Source: Chloroflexota bacterium (GTDB taxonomy: Bacteria > Chloroflexota > Anaerolineae > UBA1429). Taken from it: a stretch of DNA of 64,000 nt. Positions 8,352 through 18,393 of the stretch are shown here, piece after piece (positions within the stretch are counted from its first letter, which is position 1; the number at the start of each line of letters is the position of its first letter). The notes under the pieces were generated by a model. That model had not been told where the DNA came from. It worked only from the letters and a program-made list of their open reading frames with translations, and made no database searches. The position numbers and the translations under genes were made by a program. Location: contig JAAYDC010000011.1 in assembly GCA_012729455.1 (NCBI GenBank), forward strand, positions 1 to 64,000, in the 5' to 3' direction.

Positions 8352-9419
8352 ATGCGCACCTACCACATTGCGGTCATTCCCGGCGATGGCATCGGCATCG
8401 AAACAATCGATCAGGCCCTGGCGACCTGCGATACCCTCTGCGCCCTGCATGGTGGCGTCAGCCTGCGCTACACCCGCCTGCCGTGGGGCTGCAGCTACTA
8501 TCTTGAGCATGGCGTGATGATGCCCGAGGACGGTCTGCGCATTCTGGCGGATTGCGACGCCATCCTTCTGGGGGCGGTTGGCTACCCAACCGTGCCGGAT
8601 CACATCTCACTGTGGGGCCTGTTGCTGCCTATCCGTCAGAGCTTTGATCAATACATCAACCTGCGGCCGGTAAAGCTGCTCAAGGGCATCTCCGGCCCAT
8701 TGCGCGAGCGAGCTGACCGAGAGATCGATTTTGTGTGCATCCGCGAGAACACCGAGGGCGAATACAGCGGTGTGGGCGGCTTTAGCCACCGTCACACGCC
8801 CGACGAGGTAGCCGTGCAGACCGCCGTGTTTACCCGCCGCGGTATCGAGCGCGTGATGCGCTACGCCTTTGAGTTGGCGGCCGCACGTCCGCGTAAACTG
8901 CTGATGAGCGCGACTAAATCGAACGCGCTGCAGTACAGCATGGTGTTGTGGGACGAGGTTTTCCGCGAGCTAGCTGCGGAGTTCCCCAGCGTACACTGCA
9001 GCCAAAACCATGTCGACGCATTGGCGGCGCGCTTTATCACCGCACCCGAACAGCTCGATGTGGTGGTGGCTTCCAACCTCTTTGGCGATATCCTCACCGA
9101 CCTGGGCGGCGCCCTGCAGGGTAGTCTGGGGATCCCGCCCTCGGGCAACATCGACCCTTCGCGGCGCTACCCCTCATTGTTCGAGCCGGTGCACGGCTCG
9201 GCGCCCGATATCGCCGGCCGCGGGATCGCCAACCCTATCGCGGCAATCTGGGCAGCCGCCATGATGTTTGAGCACCTCGGTCACCCTGATCTCGCGGTGC
9301 ACATCATGCGGGCCATTGAGCAGGTTACCTCCCAGGGTACTGTGCTGACGCCCGATCTGGGCGGCCGTGCCAGTACCGCCGAGGTGGGCAATGCCATCAG
9401 GGGTGCGCTGGACTCATGA
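8352..9419 (+). CDS. Tartrate/D-malate dehydrogenase family (beta-decarboxylating)
   Basis: 355 residues starting MRTYHIAVIPGDGIG, the IMDH/IDH fold. The DHISLWGLLLPIRQSFDQYINLRP segment is typical of the tartrate dehydrogenase/D-malate dehydrogenase (TtuC/DmlA) branch rather than LeuB. Metal and substrate residues lie in IRENTEGEYSGVGG and NLFGDILTDLGG, and NAD-binding residues in EPVHGSAPDIAG. It should oxidise and decarboxylate a 2-hydroxy-dicarboxylate with NAD+ in the cytoplasm. ATG 8352 matches the family N-terminus, though only a weak purine-rich ribosome site precedes it. An MFS transporter follows 12 bp downstream, probably in the same transcript. The exact substrate is not predictable from sequence. 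Confidence 0.85.
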   Translation: MRTYHIAVIPGDGIGIETIDQALATCDTLCALHGGVSLRYTRLPWGCSYYLEHGVMMPEDGLRILADCDAILLGAVGYPTVPDHISLWGLLLPIRQSFDQYINLRPVKLLKGISGPLRERADREIDFVCIRENTEGEYSGVGGFSHRHTPDEVAVQTAVFTRRGIERVMRYAFELAAARPRKLLMSATKSNALQYSMVLWDEVFRELAAEFPSVHCSQNHVDALAARFITAPEQLDVVVASNLFGDILTDLGGALQGSLGIPPSGNIDPSRRYPSLFEPVHGSAPDIAGRGIANPIAAIWAAAMMFEHLGHPDLAVHIMRAIEQVTSQGTVLTPDLGGRASTAEVGNAIRGALDS

Positions 9420-9431
9420 TACGGACGCGCG

Positions 9432-10727
9432 ATGACTGAGCCAGCAGTACACCCGCGCCCGGTACGCCCGCTGTGGCCGGCGAGCAAGTGGCGCACGGCA
9501 TTCGGGCGGATCCCGCATAACGAACGCGTGATCTACTGGGAGATGGTCTTTCTGTCGGTGATGTCTGCCGCCGCGCTCTCATATCTGGGGGTCTACCTGA
9601 CGCGGCTGGGGGCCAGCGCTTGGCTGGTAACGGCGCTTTCCTCGGCGCCGGCGCTGGTGACGATCGTACTGGCGATTCCGGCCGGCATGGCGGTCGAGCG
9701 CAGCACCAACCTGGTGCGCACAACCAACATCGGACGCTTGATCTTCCGCACCACCCTGGCAAGTTTTGCCTTGTTACCACTCCTGCCCGCCCAAATCGCC
9801 ACCCACCTGATGGTGATTGTCTATACCTTGCTGGCGGTGCCGGGGCTGAGCGCCAACATCGCTTACCTGAACATCCTTGGCAAGGCCACTACAGCCGAAC
9901 GCCGCCCTCAGATGCTCACTACCCGCATGGCCGTCAACGGGCTGGTTGCCAGCCTGACGGGTTTTCTGGCGGGCAAATGGCTGACCAGTGCGGCCTATCC
10001 GCTCAACTACCAAGTGCTCTTTATTGTCAGCGGTCTGGCTGGCATGGCAAGTATCTATGCCCTTACCAAGCTGCGCCTGCCGCCCGAGCCGCCTCCCACC
10101 GTACGCCGAACCGTCACCCTGCGCAGCCTGTTGGATGCTTTTCGCCAGGCACCCGCCTTTCGCCGCTGGGCGCTGGTATCGTTCTTCTTTCGCCTGGCGC
10201 TGGCCATGCCGCAGGCGCTGTACGTCATCTACCGTGTGCGCGTGCTGGGAGCATCGGATTATTGGATCGGTATCCTGATCCTGGTGGATAATGGCCTGAG
10301 CGTGATCACCTATCTGTTGCTGAGCCGACTGATCCGTAACAAGCGCTTTTCGCGTTACCTGTGGATCTCTGGGATGGGCACCATGTTTTATCCGGTACTG
10401 ACTGCCATGGCGACCACGCCGCAGGCACTGGTCATCCCCTCGGTGGTCAACGCCTTTTTTGGCGCCGGCATGAACAGCTTTATAACCAACACCCTCTACG
10501 GCATGCTGCCCCCCGAAAATCATGCCAGTTTCCTGGCTGCCGATACCATGCTGGCGAACGTCGCCCTGGTGCTGGGTCCGCTGCTGGGCACATTGCTAAC
10601 CGACCAGCTGGGTATCCGTGTGGGGTTACTGGCGATCGGCATCATTCGCCTTATAACAGGCTTGATGTTCAAGGTCTTTAAAGTAGGCACTCAGGGGCTG
10701 CCAACAGAAAACGAGCGGACTGTATGA
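9432..10727 (+). CDS. MFS transporter
   Basis: 431 residues with about 12 hydrophobic segments. A two-lobe organisation shows in the first half (VMSAAALSYLGVYLTRLG, APALVTIVLAIPAG) and second half (LALMPQ-like SFFFRLALAMPQALYVIYRV, MLANVALVLGPLLGTLL), with a loop after transmembrane segment 6 containing LRLPPEPPPTVRRT. It is an inner-membrane facilitator of unknown substrate. The preceding dehydrogenase suggests, but does not prove, a small organic acid. The stop codon lies in the loop of a hairpin (10711-10737). Confidence 0.82.
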   Translation: MTEPAVHPRPVRPLWPASKWRTAFGRIPHNERVIYWEMVFLSVMSAAALSYLGVYLTRLGASAWLVTALSSAPALVTIVLAIPAGMAVERSTNLVRTTNIGRLIFRTTLASFALLPLLPAQIATHLMVIVYTLLAVPGLSANIAYLNILGKATTAERRPQMLTTRMAVNGLVASLTGFLAGKWLTSAAYPLNYQVLFIVSGLAGMASIYALTKLRLPPEPPPTVRRTVTLRSLLDAFRQAPAFRRWALVSFFFRLALAMPQALYVIYRVRVLGASDYWIGILILVDNGLSVITYLLLSRLIRNKRFSRYLWISGMGTMFYPVLTAMATTPQALVIPSVVNAFFGAGMNSFITNTLYGMLPPENHASFLAADTMLANVALVLGPLLGTLLTDQLGIRVGLLAIGIIRLITGLMFKVFKVGTQGLPTENERTV

Positions 10728-10737
10728 GCCCGCTCGT
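10711..10737. terminator. Hairpin between convergent genes
   Basis: Inverted repeat ACGAGCGG / CCGCTCGT (10711-10718 and 10730-10737) around the MFS stop codon, 17 bp before the end of the convergent transketolase gene. It has no clear T-tract, so termination is only likely. Confidence 0.45.
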
Positions 10738-10753
10738 TGCGGATGGATAGAAC

Positions 10754-12760
10754 CTACTTGACAAAGGCAAGCACGCGCGCCTTGACCTGTTCGGGGGTAA
10801 AGCCGAACTTTTCGGCCAGCACTTCGGCGGGCGCTGAGGCACCGTAATCGTCCTGGGTGAGGAAGAGCGCATTGTTACCCACGATGCGGTCCCAGCCCTG
10901 GCGTGAAGCCGCCTCAATCACCACCTTTTTGCCCTGCGCGGGGATCACGCGGCGCTGGTAGCTCTTGGGTTGCTGTAAAAAGCGTTCCACGGAGGGCATC
11001 GAAACTACCCGAGCAGCCTTGCCCTGCGCTTCGAGGGCCTGCTTGGCTGCTACGGCCAACTGCAGCTCGGAGCCGGTCGCCACCAGCACTACATCGGGCT
11101 TTTTGCCGGCCGTCTCGCTGATAATGTAACCGCCGCGCGCAAAGGTCGCATAGGTGAGCGGTTCATCGCGCTCGATCACAGGCACATTCTGGCGCGTGAG
11201 GATCAGGCAGACTGGGCCGTCGGTATTACGCAGCGCCAGGGTCCAGGCCTCGGCCACTTCGGCGCCATCCGCCGGTCGCAGCACTGTCAGGCGCGGAATC
11301 ACCCGCAGCGACGCCAGATGCTCGATCGGCTCGTGCGTGGGGCCATCCTCGCCTACAAAGATGCTGTCGTGCGTAAAAATAAAGACCGACTGGATCCCCA
11401 TGATGCTTGCCAGGCGCAAAGTGGGGCGCATGTAATCCGCAAAGACAAGGAAGGTTGCTCCATACGAGATAAACCCGCCGTAGAGAGCTATGCCGTTGAC
11501 CACGCCGCCCATGGCGTGTTCGCGCACCCCAAAGTGCAGGTTGCGGCCGGAACGGTCTTCTGCCGAAAAGTCGCCCATGCCCTTCATCAGGGTCGAGTTG
11601 GAGGGAGCCAGGTCAGCCGAACCGCCAACCACATAGGGCACCAGCGCGGCGATTTTCTGCAGCATGTCTCCGCTCAGGCGGCGGGTGGCAGCCGGTTTGC
11701 CCGGTACAGCGCTCAGCAGCTGAGCTTCGAGGTCGGCCGGCAGCTTTTTATCTAAAGCGGCTTGACGTTCCTGCGCCAGCGCGGGGTTGGCCTTTTTCCA
11801 GGCTGCCAGACGGCGCTTCCAGCGGTTATAGTCGCTCTTTAGTTCCTGGACGCGCTGGGCGAACAGCTCACGCACCTCGTCGGGCACGTAGAAAGTGGGT
11901 TCGAGCGGCCAGTTGAGGTTCTTTTTGGTGGCGATGACTTCATCGCTACCCAACGGTGCCCCGTGTGAGGCGGCCGTGCCGACCTTGTTGGGGCTGCCGT
12001 AGGCGATCTGGGTGCGCGCGACGATCAGGCTGGGGCGCTCGGTCTCCTGCTGAGCAGCCTCGACAGCCCGGGCGACGGCTTCGCAGTCGTGTCCGTCAAT
12101 GGTGATCACCTGCCAGCCATAGGACTCAAAGCGCTTGGCACGGTCTTCGGTAAAGGCCAGATCGGTCGAGCCTTCGATGGAAATCTTGTTATCGTCATAG
12201 ATATAGATCAGATTGCCGAGTTTCAGGTGCCCGGCGAGCGAAGCGGCTTCAGAAGCGACGCCTTCCATCAGGTCGCCATCCGAGACCAGTGCATAGATAT
12301 AGTGGTCGACAATGGTGTGTTCTGCGGTGTTGTAGCGCGCCGCGGCCATCTTTTCGGCGATAGCCATGCCCACGCCGTTCGAAAAACCTGCGCCCAACGG
12401 CCCGGTGGTGGTCTCCACCCCAACGGTGTGGCCATATTCGGGGTGCCCGGGGGTCTTGCTGCCCCACTGACGGAACTGCTGCAGTTCCTCGATCGGCAGG
12501 TTAAAGCCGGCCAGGTGTAGCATGCTGTAAAGCAGCATCGAGCCATGCCCGGCGGAAAGGATAAAGCGGTCGCGGTTGGGCCAGGCAGGATCCTGCGGGT
12601 TGTAGCGCAAATAGCGTGACCAGAGAGTAAACGTAAAGTTGGCAGCGCCCATCGGCAAGCCTGGATGGCCGGAATTGGCCTTTTCGACGCCATCCACCGC
12701 CAGCATGCGAATGGTGTTGACGGCTAATTCGGTAAGCTCGGGGCTGATTGTTTTCGGCAT
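10754..12760 (-). CDS. tkt: Transketolase
   Basis: 668 residues, full length. Residues near the N-terminus, [18 protein letters not shown], and the ThDP motif [20 protein letters not shown] with [11 protein letters not shown] mark the PP domain. The central Pyr domain has [23 protein letters not shown] (catalytic Glu) and [19 protein letters not shown]. The C-terminal domain ends RVLAFVK. It moves two-carbon units between sugar phosphates in the pentose phosphate pathway. AGGAG precedes ATG 12760. A promoter lies just upstream. Confidence 0.97.
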   Translation of the reverse strand: MPKTISPELTELAVNTIRMLAVDGVEKANSGHPGLPMGAANFTFTLWSRYLRYNPQDPAWPNRDRFILSAGHGSMLLYSMLHLAGFNLPIEELQQFRQWGSKTPGHPEYGHTVGVETTTGPLGAGFSNGVGMAIAEKMAAARYNTAEHTIVDHYIYALVSDGDLMEGVASEAASLAGHLKLGNLIYIYDDNKISIEGSTDLAFTEDRAKRFESYGWQVITIDGHDCEAVARAVEAAQQETERPSLIVARTQIAYGSPNKVGTAASHGAPLGSDEVIATKKNLNWPLEPTFYVPDEVRELFAQRVQELKSDYNRWKRRLAAWKKANPALAQERQAALDKKLPADLEAQLLSAVPGKPAATRRLSGDMLQKIAALVPYVVGGSADLAPSNSTLMKGMGDFSAEDRSGRNLHFGVREHAMGGVVNGIALYGGFISYGATFLVFADYMRPTLRLASIMGIQSVFIFTHDSIFVGEDGPTHEPIEHLASLRVIPRLTVLRPADGAEVAEAWTLALRNTDGPVCLILTRQNVPVIERDEPLTYATFARGGYIISETAGKKPDVVLVATGSELQLAVAAKQALEAQGKAARVVSMPSVERFLQQPKSYQRRVIPAQGKKVVIEAASRQGWDRIVGNNALFLTQDDYGASAPAEVLAEKFGFTPEQVKARVLAFVK

Positions 12761-12796
12761 GCTTAAACTCCTGCTTGAATGATGATTGATATGATT

Positions 12797-12825
12797 ATTC
12801 TAGGCCAAGCCGGGCGGCCGGACAA
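12797..12825 (-). promoter_or_regulatory. Promoter of tkt
   Basis: Minus strand TTGTCC (12825-12820), a 17-bp spacer and TAGAAT (12802-12797), about 37 bp before the tkt start codon. Confidence 0.55.
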
Positions 12826-12833
12826 ACACGCCT

Positions 12834-13574
12834 TCAGTCAGACGCGCTCCTGACCACGCCGGCATCGTTGCTGGGCTCAATCGCCTGTCCCGGCTGCACC
12901 ACCAGGTAGCGTTCATCGTCCCAGCGGCCGTCGATCAGATCGCGGATGAGGAGCAGGCTGCCGGCCATCTCGACATAGTTCCAACCGCGCCGTTCGGCGG
13001 TCTCACGTACGACAGCCGAAAGGTCGGGGAAGGTTGCCTCGCAGGTGCGGATGTACACCGCACGGTCGTAATGGGCTGTCCAGGCGCCCATCACCTCCAT
13101 GAGATAGTCGGCGTTATCCTGGCCATATTTCTCGACATATTCGGCATAGACGCCCTGCATATCCTCGATACCGCTTGACCCGAGGGCCACCACATCCGTG
13201 GCTGCCCTGCCGCGCTCGATATAATCGGGCGTGTACCAGTAGGTGCCGGGGTGTTCGCGCGCCTCCTGTGCATATTGGGCCGCTGAGCCTAAAAAGAGGG
13301 TGATGCAATCGTGAGCGCGTGGGATCACCAGCGGCAACTCACCGGCGCGCAGGCCGACTACCGAGTTGCCGCACAGCCCATAAGCCAGCAGGATGGCATC
13401 GTAGACAGCAGGATCCACCGCATTGATGTGCGCGTTGAGCTCACTACGCAAATTGGCCGGCTCGACGTGCAGGCCTTTTTCAAGGAACTCGATATCGATC
13501 AGGTTCGGCGAGAGCGCGGCGCAGTAATAGGCGAGGCGGGCAAACACGTCGCAGGCGATCAGTTTATAGCGCAT
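12834..13574 (-). CDS. DUF1638 family protein
   Basis: 246 residues starting MRYKLIACDVFARLAYYCAA. The segment LLAYGLCGNSVVGL...PLVIPRAHDCITLFLGS is the core of DUF1638. In other organisms these proteins are often encoded with corrinoid methyltransferase components; that is family knowledge, and the biochemical role is not established. The conserved Cys in GLCGN and the His/Asp/Cys in RAHDC could bind a metal (inference). It starts 8 bp after the upstream STAND ATPase gene, with AAGGA as a ribosome site, so the two are probably one operon. Confidence 0.75.
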   Translation of the reverse strand: MRYKLIACDVFARLAYYCAALSPNLIDIEFLEKGLHVEPANLRSELNAHINAVDPAVYDAILLAYGLCGNSVVGLRAGELPLVIPRAHDCITLFLGSAAQYAQEAREHPGTYWYTPDYIERGRAATDVVALGSSGIEDMQGVYAEYVEKYGQDNADYLMEVMGAWTAHYDRAVYIRTCEATFPDLSAVVRETAERRGWNYVEMAGSLLLIRDLIDGRWDDERYLVVQPGQAIEPSNDAGVVRSASD

Positions 13575-13582
13575 AGGGTGCT

Positions 13583-16522
13583 TTATCCTTGATCATCAGG
13601 CGCTGACGGTGGCTGCTCGGGTTGTTCGAGGGCCTCGAGCAGTGCCGCGATCACGCGCCCTAATTCGTCGGGAAGTTTTTCAGCCAGCTCGGCGCCACGT
13701 TCGCCAGCCATAATGCGGCGGATCACGTCCGCCAGGTCTTTCAGCGTCGCCGGCGCCTGGTCGCTTTCGAGCAGGCTGATGAATTCCTCGGTGGTTTTGA
13801 GCGCTTCTTCATCACCGCGCAGGGCTGCCTGGGTGGTGGCAATGAACTGATCGGCCGAAAAGCCGCCCGAAAGCGGCCCTTTGCGGGCATCCGCAGGGGG
13901 CTGGTCGGCCAACACGGCGGGGTTCTCGATGCCCTTTAACAGGTAGATGATCACGACTGCCTCGCCCGGGCCGAGCGCCTCGTAGAGCGCGCTGCCGCGT
14001 TCGCCGTTCAGGATCTGCCAAATGGTGCTAAAGAGCGCCGGGTTATCGACCGAGGCTTCCATCTCTTCCAGGGCAGCCACGGTTTCGGCGCTGAGGGCCT
14101 CGCCATTGGCAGCCGCAGTCAGTTTTTGCAGCAATGGACGCCATCTCATCAGGATCGGCGCGGCCTGCGGAGCCTGCGCCAGGCTCTCGCGTGATTTGCG
14201 GCGCCACACCAAGGCGCGCGCCTCATCCTGTTCGGCCAGAGCGATGCGCTCCAGCAGGTCATAGACCACCCAGGGCTGTGCAGCCGGGCCGATCCCCTCG
14301 GCCAGCGCACGCGCGGCTTCGGCATGCACCCTGGCATTGGCATACTGCCCTTCGCGCAAGAGCAGCTCGCTCAACAGCACTTCAGTAGAGGCCTGCGCGG
14401 GTTTGACATGCTGAGACTCGTAAAGCACCAGCGCGCGCATATAGGCATCCTGTGCAGCTGACAGGTCACTTGCCTGGGCGGCCAGCGACCCCAGGCGCAC
14501 CAGCAAATCGGCTTCGAGCAGCACCGCGTCGGCCTGGCTGGCCAACTCGAGGGCGCGTTCCAAGCTGGTGCGTGCAGCAGGTACATCACCAGCATTCATG
14601 TCCATCATGGCCAGGTGGCGCAGCATTTCAGCCTGCCCGACGGCATCATCGACCGTCTGATACTGTGCCAAGGCATCCTGTGCGTGCTGGCGAGAAGCGG
14701 GCTCATCGCCGCGCGCGGCAGCCAGCATCGCCAGGCGATTGTGCAGCGTGCCTGAGGCGCTATGATCCTCCATCTCGGCGGCCAGGAGCAGCCCACGGCT
14801 GGCGAGTGCCTGAGCCTGGTCGAGCTGGCGCACTGCCAGCAGAAGGTCGGTTGTGGCAAGCTGAACCTGCAGCAGCTCTGGCCTGGCTGCGTCTGGCGTA
14901 CTGAGCCGCTCATAGTAGGCGAGGCTGGTCATGTAGGCTTTGAGCGCCAGGGCCGGTTGGCGTGCATCCTGCAGCAGTTTACCCAACAGCTGGTAGGCTT
15001 GACCGCGGTCCTGGTCGGCGTCATCACCCTGGTAGGTGAGCTGCTCGGGGTTATCGATGCGCTGGCTAAAGGGCTGCAGAATCGCCAGCGCCTGCCGGGC
15101 TTTGCCATCCTCTTGCAGCTTCTGCACCTGCCCGAGCAGATAACGCACACCAGGGCGTGAAAGCGGCCCCTCTTTGGGCAGCGCCACCTGGATCAGTTCC
15201 TGCAGGATGGAACCGACCGCGGCTTGTTCGCGCTGCAGGCCGAACTTGGCCAGCGCATAGTTCAGCGCTTCGGCGTAATCCTGGATTAACCCGAGCTGCT
15301 GGCTGCTGAGCAGGATGCGAAAGGCATGCCTAAAGTTGGGCAGCTCGGCCCACAGCAACTGGCTCAGGTCGCGTTTGGGGTGAGATTCCTGCTCGCGGAT
15401 CCACTCGAGTAGCGCCAGATAGCTGGAGCAATACCAGGCATGCAGGCTGGCTATGGCACCGCGGTCGAAATGCCGCATGCAATAATGTGTCAGTACGCTT
15501 TTAAAGTGCATATACGGGATCGCCAGCGGCGGGATCGGCCGCTCGTCGACCAGGCCGGATTGGGTGGCCAGCAGATAAAAACGCTGCCACGATTCGCCGT
15601 CTTCGGCATCGGTCAGGTTAGCCAACCGCTGCATGGCGCCGCTGCGAAAGATGCTCAAGCCGTACAGTTTCTCGCGTGCGCCCGGGCTGAGGGCCTGCCA
15701 GAGGGTGTTGAGCGCCACATCATGTGCCTGCAGGCTGCTCCATACGCCGCGCTCCAGCACGCCCGGCATGGCACGCTCGACCAGGGTGTAGAAGTCCTCG
15801 GGCACAAAATGGTGCGCAAGCGCGGCATAGGCCTGGATCGCCAGCGGCAGGTTGGCGCTCAGCGAAAGGATGCGCTCAGCCAGCTCGCTATCGAGTTCAG
15901 GCGGTTGGACACTCTCCAGTAGGGCACGCGCGTCGGATTCTGTCAGCACCTGCAATTCAGGAAAAGTTACCATACCGCCAGGTGCAGCGGCGGCTGGCAT
16001 GGGGCTATCCGATATCATCAGCAGCCGGCAGTTGCCCGTTGCGCTCAGCTCAGCGCCCATCATCAGCAGCAACCGCAGCTCGTCAGGCTCAAGCGGGGTG
16101 TCGCCCTCGGGCAGTAAGGACTCGAGGTGGTCCCAGATGATCAACACGGCATGCTCAGTGAGGTACTCCCTCAGGGCGGACTCAAACTCAGGCCGCGATG
16201 TAGCCGGCTCGGGGAGCAGTTGGCCCAGCTCATAGAGGACGCTGTCGACATCGCCGCCGCCCGCAAACGAGCTATAGAGCACCTGATCGACATGATGGCT
16301 GGCCAACAGGTCGAGCGCAACCTGGCGTGCGAGGCAGCTCTTGCCTACCCCCTCGCTGCCCGTCAGGCTGACCAGGCGTTCGCCTGCGTCGCCGAGGCGC
16401 TGCGTCAGAGCCTGGCGCTCGGCCGTGCGCCCTACAAAGGCGCGCAACGGCGTGGCCGGCGGGTTGCCCATAATGGCGGGCAGTTCTTGTACCAAGCTGG
16501 AGGAATCCGCTATACTGGGCAC
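13583..16522 (-). CDS. STAND-type ATPase with tetratricopeptide repeats
   Basis: About 979 residues. An N-terminal P-loop module starts FVGRTAERQALTQRL, with Walker A GSEGVGKS (about residues 55-62), Walker B VLIIWDHLESLL (about 126) and a sensor strand CRLLMISDSP. A winged-helix-like segment and a long array of helix-turn-helix repeats (about residues 480-800; A-rich TPR-like units such as ALAILQPFSQ) follow, then a C-terminal helical domain repeating an EFISLLESDQ-type unit. Such proteins act as ligand-gated scaffolds or regulators. The partner is unknown; the next gene encodes a DUF1638 protein. GTG 16522 has AAGGA 5-9 bases upstream; the open frame starts at TTG 16552, too close to the predicted transcription start. 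Confidence 0.78.
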   Translation of the reverse strand: MPSIADSSSLVQELPAIMGNPPATPLRAFVGRTAERQALTQRLGDAGERLVSLTGSEGVGKSCLARQVALDLLASHHVDQVLYSSFAGGGDVDSVLYELGQLLPEPATSRPEFESALREYLTEHAVLIIWDHLESLLPEGDTPLEPDELRLLLMMGAELSATGNCRLLMISDSPMPAAAAPGGMVTFPELQVLTESDARALLESVQPPELDSELAERILSLSANLPLAIQAYAALAHHFVPEDFYTLVERAMPGVLERGVWSSLQAHDVALNTLWQALSPGAREKLYGLSIFRSGAMQRLANLTDAEDGESWQRFYLLATQSGLVDERPIPPLAIPYMHFKSVLTHYCMRHFDRGAIASLHAWYCSSYLALLEWIREQESHPKRDLSQLLWAELPNFRHAFRILLSSQQLGLIQDYAEALNYALAKFGLQREQAAVGSILQELIQVALPKEGPLSRPGVRYLLGQVQKLQEDGKARQALAILQPFSQRIDNPEQLTYQGDDADQDRGQAYQLLGKLLQDARQPALALKAYMTSLAYYERLSTPDAARPELLQVQLATTDLLLAVRQLDQAQALASRGLLLAAEMEDHSASGTLHNRLAMLAAARGDEPASRQHAQDALAQYQTVDDAVGQAEMLRHLAMMDMNAGDVPAARTSLERALELASQADAVLLEADLLVRLGSLAAQASDLSAAQDAYMRALVLYESQHVKPAQASTEVLLSELLLREGQYANARVHAEAARALAEGIGPAAQPWVVYDLLERIALAEQDEARALVWRRKSRESLAQAPQAAPILMRWRPLLQKLTAAANGEALSAETVAALEEMEASVDNPALFSTIWQILNGERGSALYEALGPGEAVVIIYLLKGIENPAVLADQPPADARKGPLSGGFSADQFIATTQAALRGDEEALKTTEEFISLLESDQAPATLKDLADVIRRIMAGERGAELAEKLPDELGRVIAALLEALEQPEQPPSAPDDQG

Positions 16523-16557
16523 TATGGTTCCTTGGGCTCGAGTGTAGATCAACCCAC

Positions 16558-16585
16558 ATTATAGTGCTGCACTTGGCAGGGGCAA
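16558..16585 (-). promoter_or_regulatory. Promoter of the STAND ATPase/DUF1638 unit
   Basis: Minus strand TTGCCC (16585-16580), a 16-bp spacer and a perfect TATAAT (16563-16558). Transcription would start near 16551. Confidence 0.6.
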
Positions 16586-16625
16586 GTTGCCAGGTAATCT
16601 GGCAGTCAAGCAACGGAGAACGCAC

Positions 16626-17321
16626 ATGATTCCTATCGGAGACAATACACCCCGCAGGCGTTTGCCTATCGTGACATGGGCGATCATTTTGCTCAATGTC
16701 CTGGTGTGGCTGTACGAGGTCAGGTTGCCCGAACAGTCGCTCAACCAGTTTATTGGTCTCTTTGGCGCAACCCCTGCGCGCTTTTTTTCGGGCGATGTGA
16801 GTGCCTTTATTACCATCTTTACTTCTATGTTTATACATAGCAGCTGGATGCACATCATCGGCAACATGCTCTACCTGTTCATCTTTGGTGATAACGTCGA
16901 AGACCGGCTGGGGCATGTGCTGTATCTGATCTTTTACCTGGCGGGAGGCTTTGCTGCCCTGGTGCTGCAGACGCTGGTCAACCCGGGCTCTAACGTGCCT
17001 ATGGTGGGAGCTTCCGGGGCGATCGCAGCCGTGCTGGGAGCCTATCTGGTGCTCTTCCCCGGCCAGCGCGTCAAGACGCTGGTGATCTTTGTGGGGATTG
17101 TGCGCGTCGCCTATCTGCCGGCGATCATCATGCTGGGGCTATGGTTTGTAACGCAGCTCTTTTCGGGCTTTGCGGCGATCACCCAGACTTCGGCTTCGGC
17201 GGGCGGCGTTGCCTTTTTCGCCCATATCGGAGGCTTTATCTTTGGCGCGCTGGCCGGCCTGATCGCCCGCGCTGTGGACGGGGGCAACCAGGCCGTAGTA
17301 ACCGAACGTCACTGGAACTAG
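16626..17321 (+). CDS. Rhomboid family intramembrane serine protease
   Basis: 231 residues with six to seven membrane segments. SSWMHIIGNMLYLFIFGDNVED is the rhomboid L1/TM2 region (HxxxN). The catalytic serine is in MVGASGAIAAVLGAY (about residue 129) and the catalytic histidine in FAHIGGFIFGALAG (about residue 200). It cleaves transmembrane substrates within the bilayer. ATG 16626 is preceded by GGAG; the open frame begins 13 codons earlier at a TTG. The stop codon overlaps that of the convergent trpS in CTAG. Confidence 0.92.
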   Translation: MIPIGDNTPRRRLPIVTWAIILLNVLVWLYEVRLPEQSLNQFIGLFGATPARFFSGDVSAFITIFTSMFIHSSWMHIIGNMLYLFIFGDNVEDRLGHVLYLIFYLAGGFAALVLQTLVNPGSNVPMVGASGAIAAVLGAYLVLFPGQRVKTLVIFVGIVRVAYLPAIIMLGLWFVTQLFSGFAAITQTSASAGGVAFFAHIGGFIFGALAGLIARAVDGGNQAVVTERHWN

Positions 17322-18373
17322 CTCTGCGAGCTCTGAGCTTCGCGCGCACGGCGTGAGATACGGTTCCACATGCCCGCCAGGCCCATCGCCTTGCGCATCA
17401 GACTGACGGTCTCGGCCCCCTCTTCGGAGGCGCGCCGCGTACCGTCATAAATGATCTGCTCGACCAAACCCTTTTGCGCCTCGAACTTGGCGCGGCGGTC
17501 GCGCATCGGTTGCATAAAGTCGTTGAGCGCCTTGACCAGCTTTTCCTTGACCTCGACATCGCCCACCTTGCCGGCGCGGTAACGCGTCTTTAAATCCTCA
17601 ACTTCGGCGTGGTTGGGGTTGAATACGTCGTGGTAGATAAACACGGGGTTGCCCTCGACCGTGCCAGGGATATCGGCGCTGACACGCTTGGGGTCGGTAT
17701 ACATGCTCATGACCTTGCGGGAGACCGTCTTGGCGTCGTCCGAAAGAAAGATGGCATTACCGAGGCTCTTGGACATCTTGGCCTGGCCATCTGTGCCGAC
17801 CAGCGAGGGCACGTCGCCGACCAGCGCGTCGGGGATCGGAAAGACCTCGCCATACAAAAAGTTAAAGCGCCGCGCGATCTCCCGCGTTACTTCAACGTGC
17901 GCCTCGTTATCGCGCCCAACCGGCACCAGGTCGGCGCGCGGCATGAGGATGTCGGCCGCCTGCAGCACGGGGTAGCCCATCAGGCCAAAGGGAACCGATT
18001 CATCGCCCAGGTTGGCGGCGCGCGCCATGTCCTTGATGCTTGGCACGCGCTGCAGCCGCGGCAGAGTGATGAGCATCTCAAAGATCAGGTTCATCTCGTA
18101 AACCGCCGGCACGGCCGATTGTAAATAGATCACGCTGTGCGCCGGGTCGATGCCGGCTGCCAGATAATCCAGTACCACGTCGTTGACGTTCTGGCGCAGC
18201 GCGTCGATGTGTTCCTTTTCAGGGCGCGTGGTAAGGGTGTGCAGATCGGCGATGATGAAAAAGCACTCGTATTCATCCTGCAGCCTGACGCGGTTTGCGA
18301 GGCTGCCCACATAGTGCCCCAGATGCAGTTTGCCGGTCGGGCGATCTCCGGTAAGGATACGTTTACGTGCCAT
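17318..18373 (-). CDS. trpS: Tryptophanyl-tRNA synthetase
   Basis: 351 residues starting MARKRILTGDRPTGKLHLGHYVGS. HLGHY is the class I HIGH motif (about residue 17) and GQAKMSKSLGNAI holds KMSKS (about residue 196). MARAANLGDESVPFGLMGYPVLQAADIL gives the tryptophan pocket region. It charges tRNA-Trp. GGAG precedes ATG 18373. The gene is controlled by a T-box leader (18394-18616) with a readable UGG specifier. Confidence 0.97.
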   Translation of the reverse strand: MARKRILTGDRPTGKLHLGHYVGSLANRVRLQDEYECFFIIADLHTLTTRPEKEHIDALRQNVNDVVLDYLAAGIDPAHSVIYLQSAVPAVYEMNLIFEMLITLPRLQRVPSIKDMARAANLGDESVPFGLMGYPVLQAADILMPRADLVPVGRDNEAHVEVTREIARRFNFLYGEVFPIPDALVGDVPSLVGTDGQAKMSKSLGNAIFLSDDAKTVSRKVMSMYTDPKRVSADIPGTVEGNPVFIYHDVFNPNHAEVEDLKTRYRAGKVGDVEVKEKLVKALNDFMQPMRDRRAKFEAQKGLVEQIIYDGTRRASEEGAETVSLMRKAMGLAGMWNRISRRAREAQSSQS

Positions 18374-18393
18374 CTTGCTCCTTGTTAAATAAT

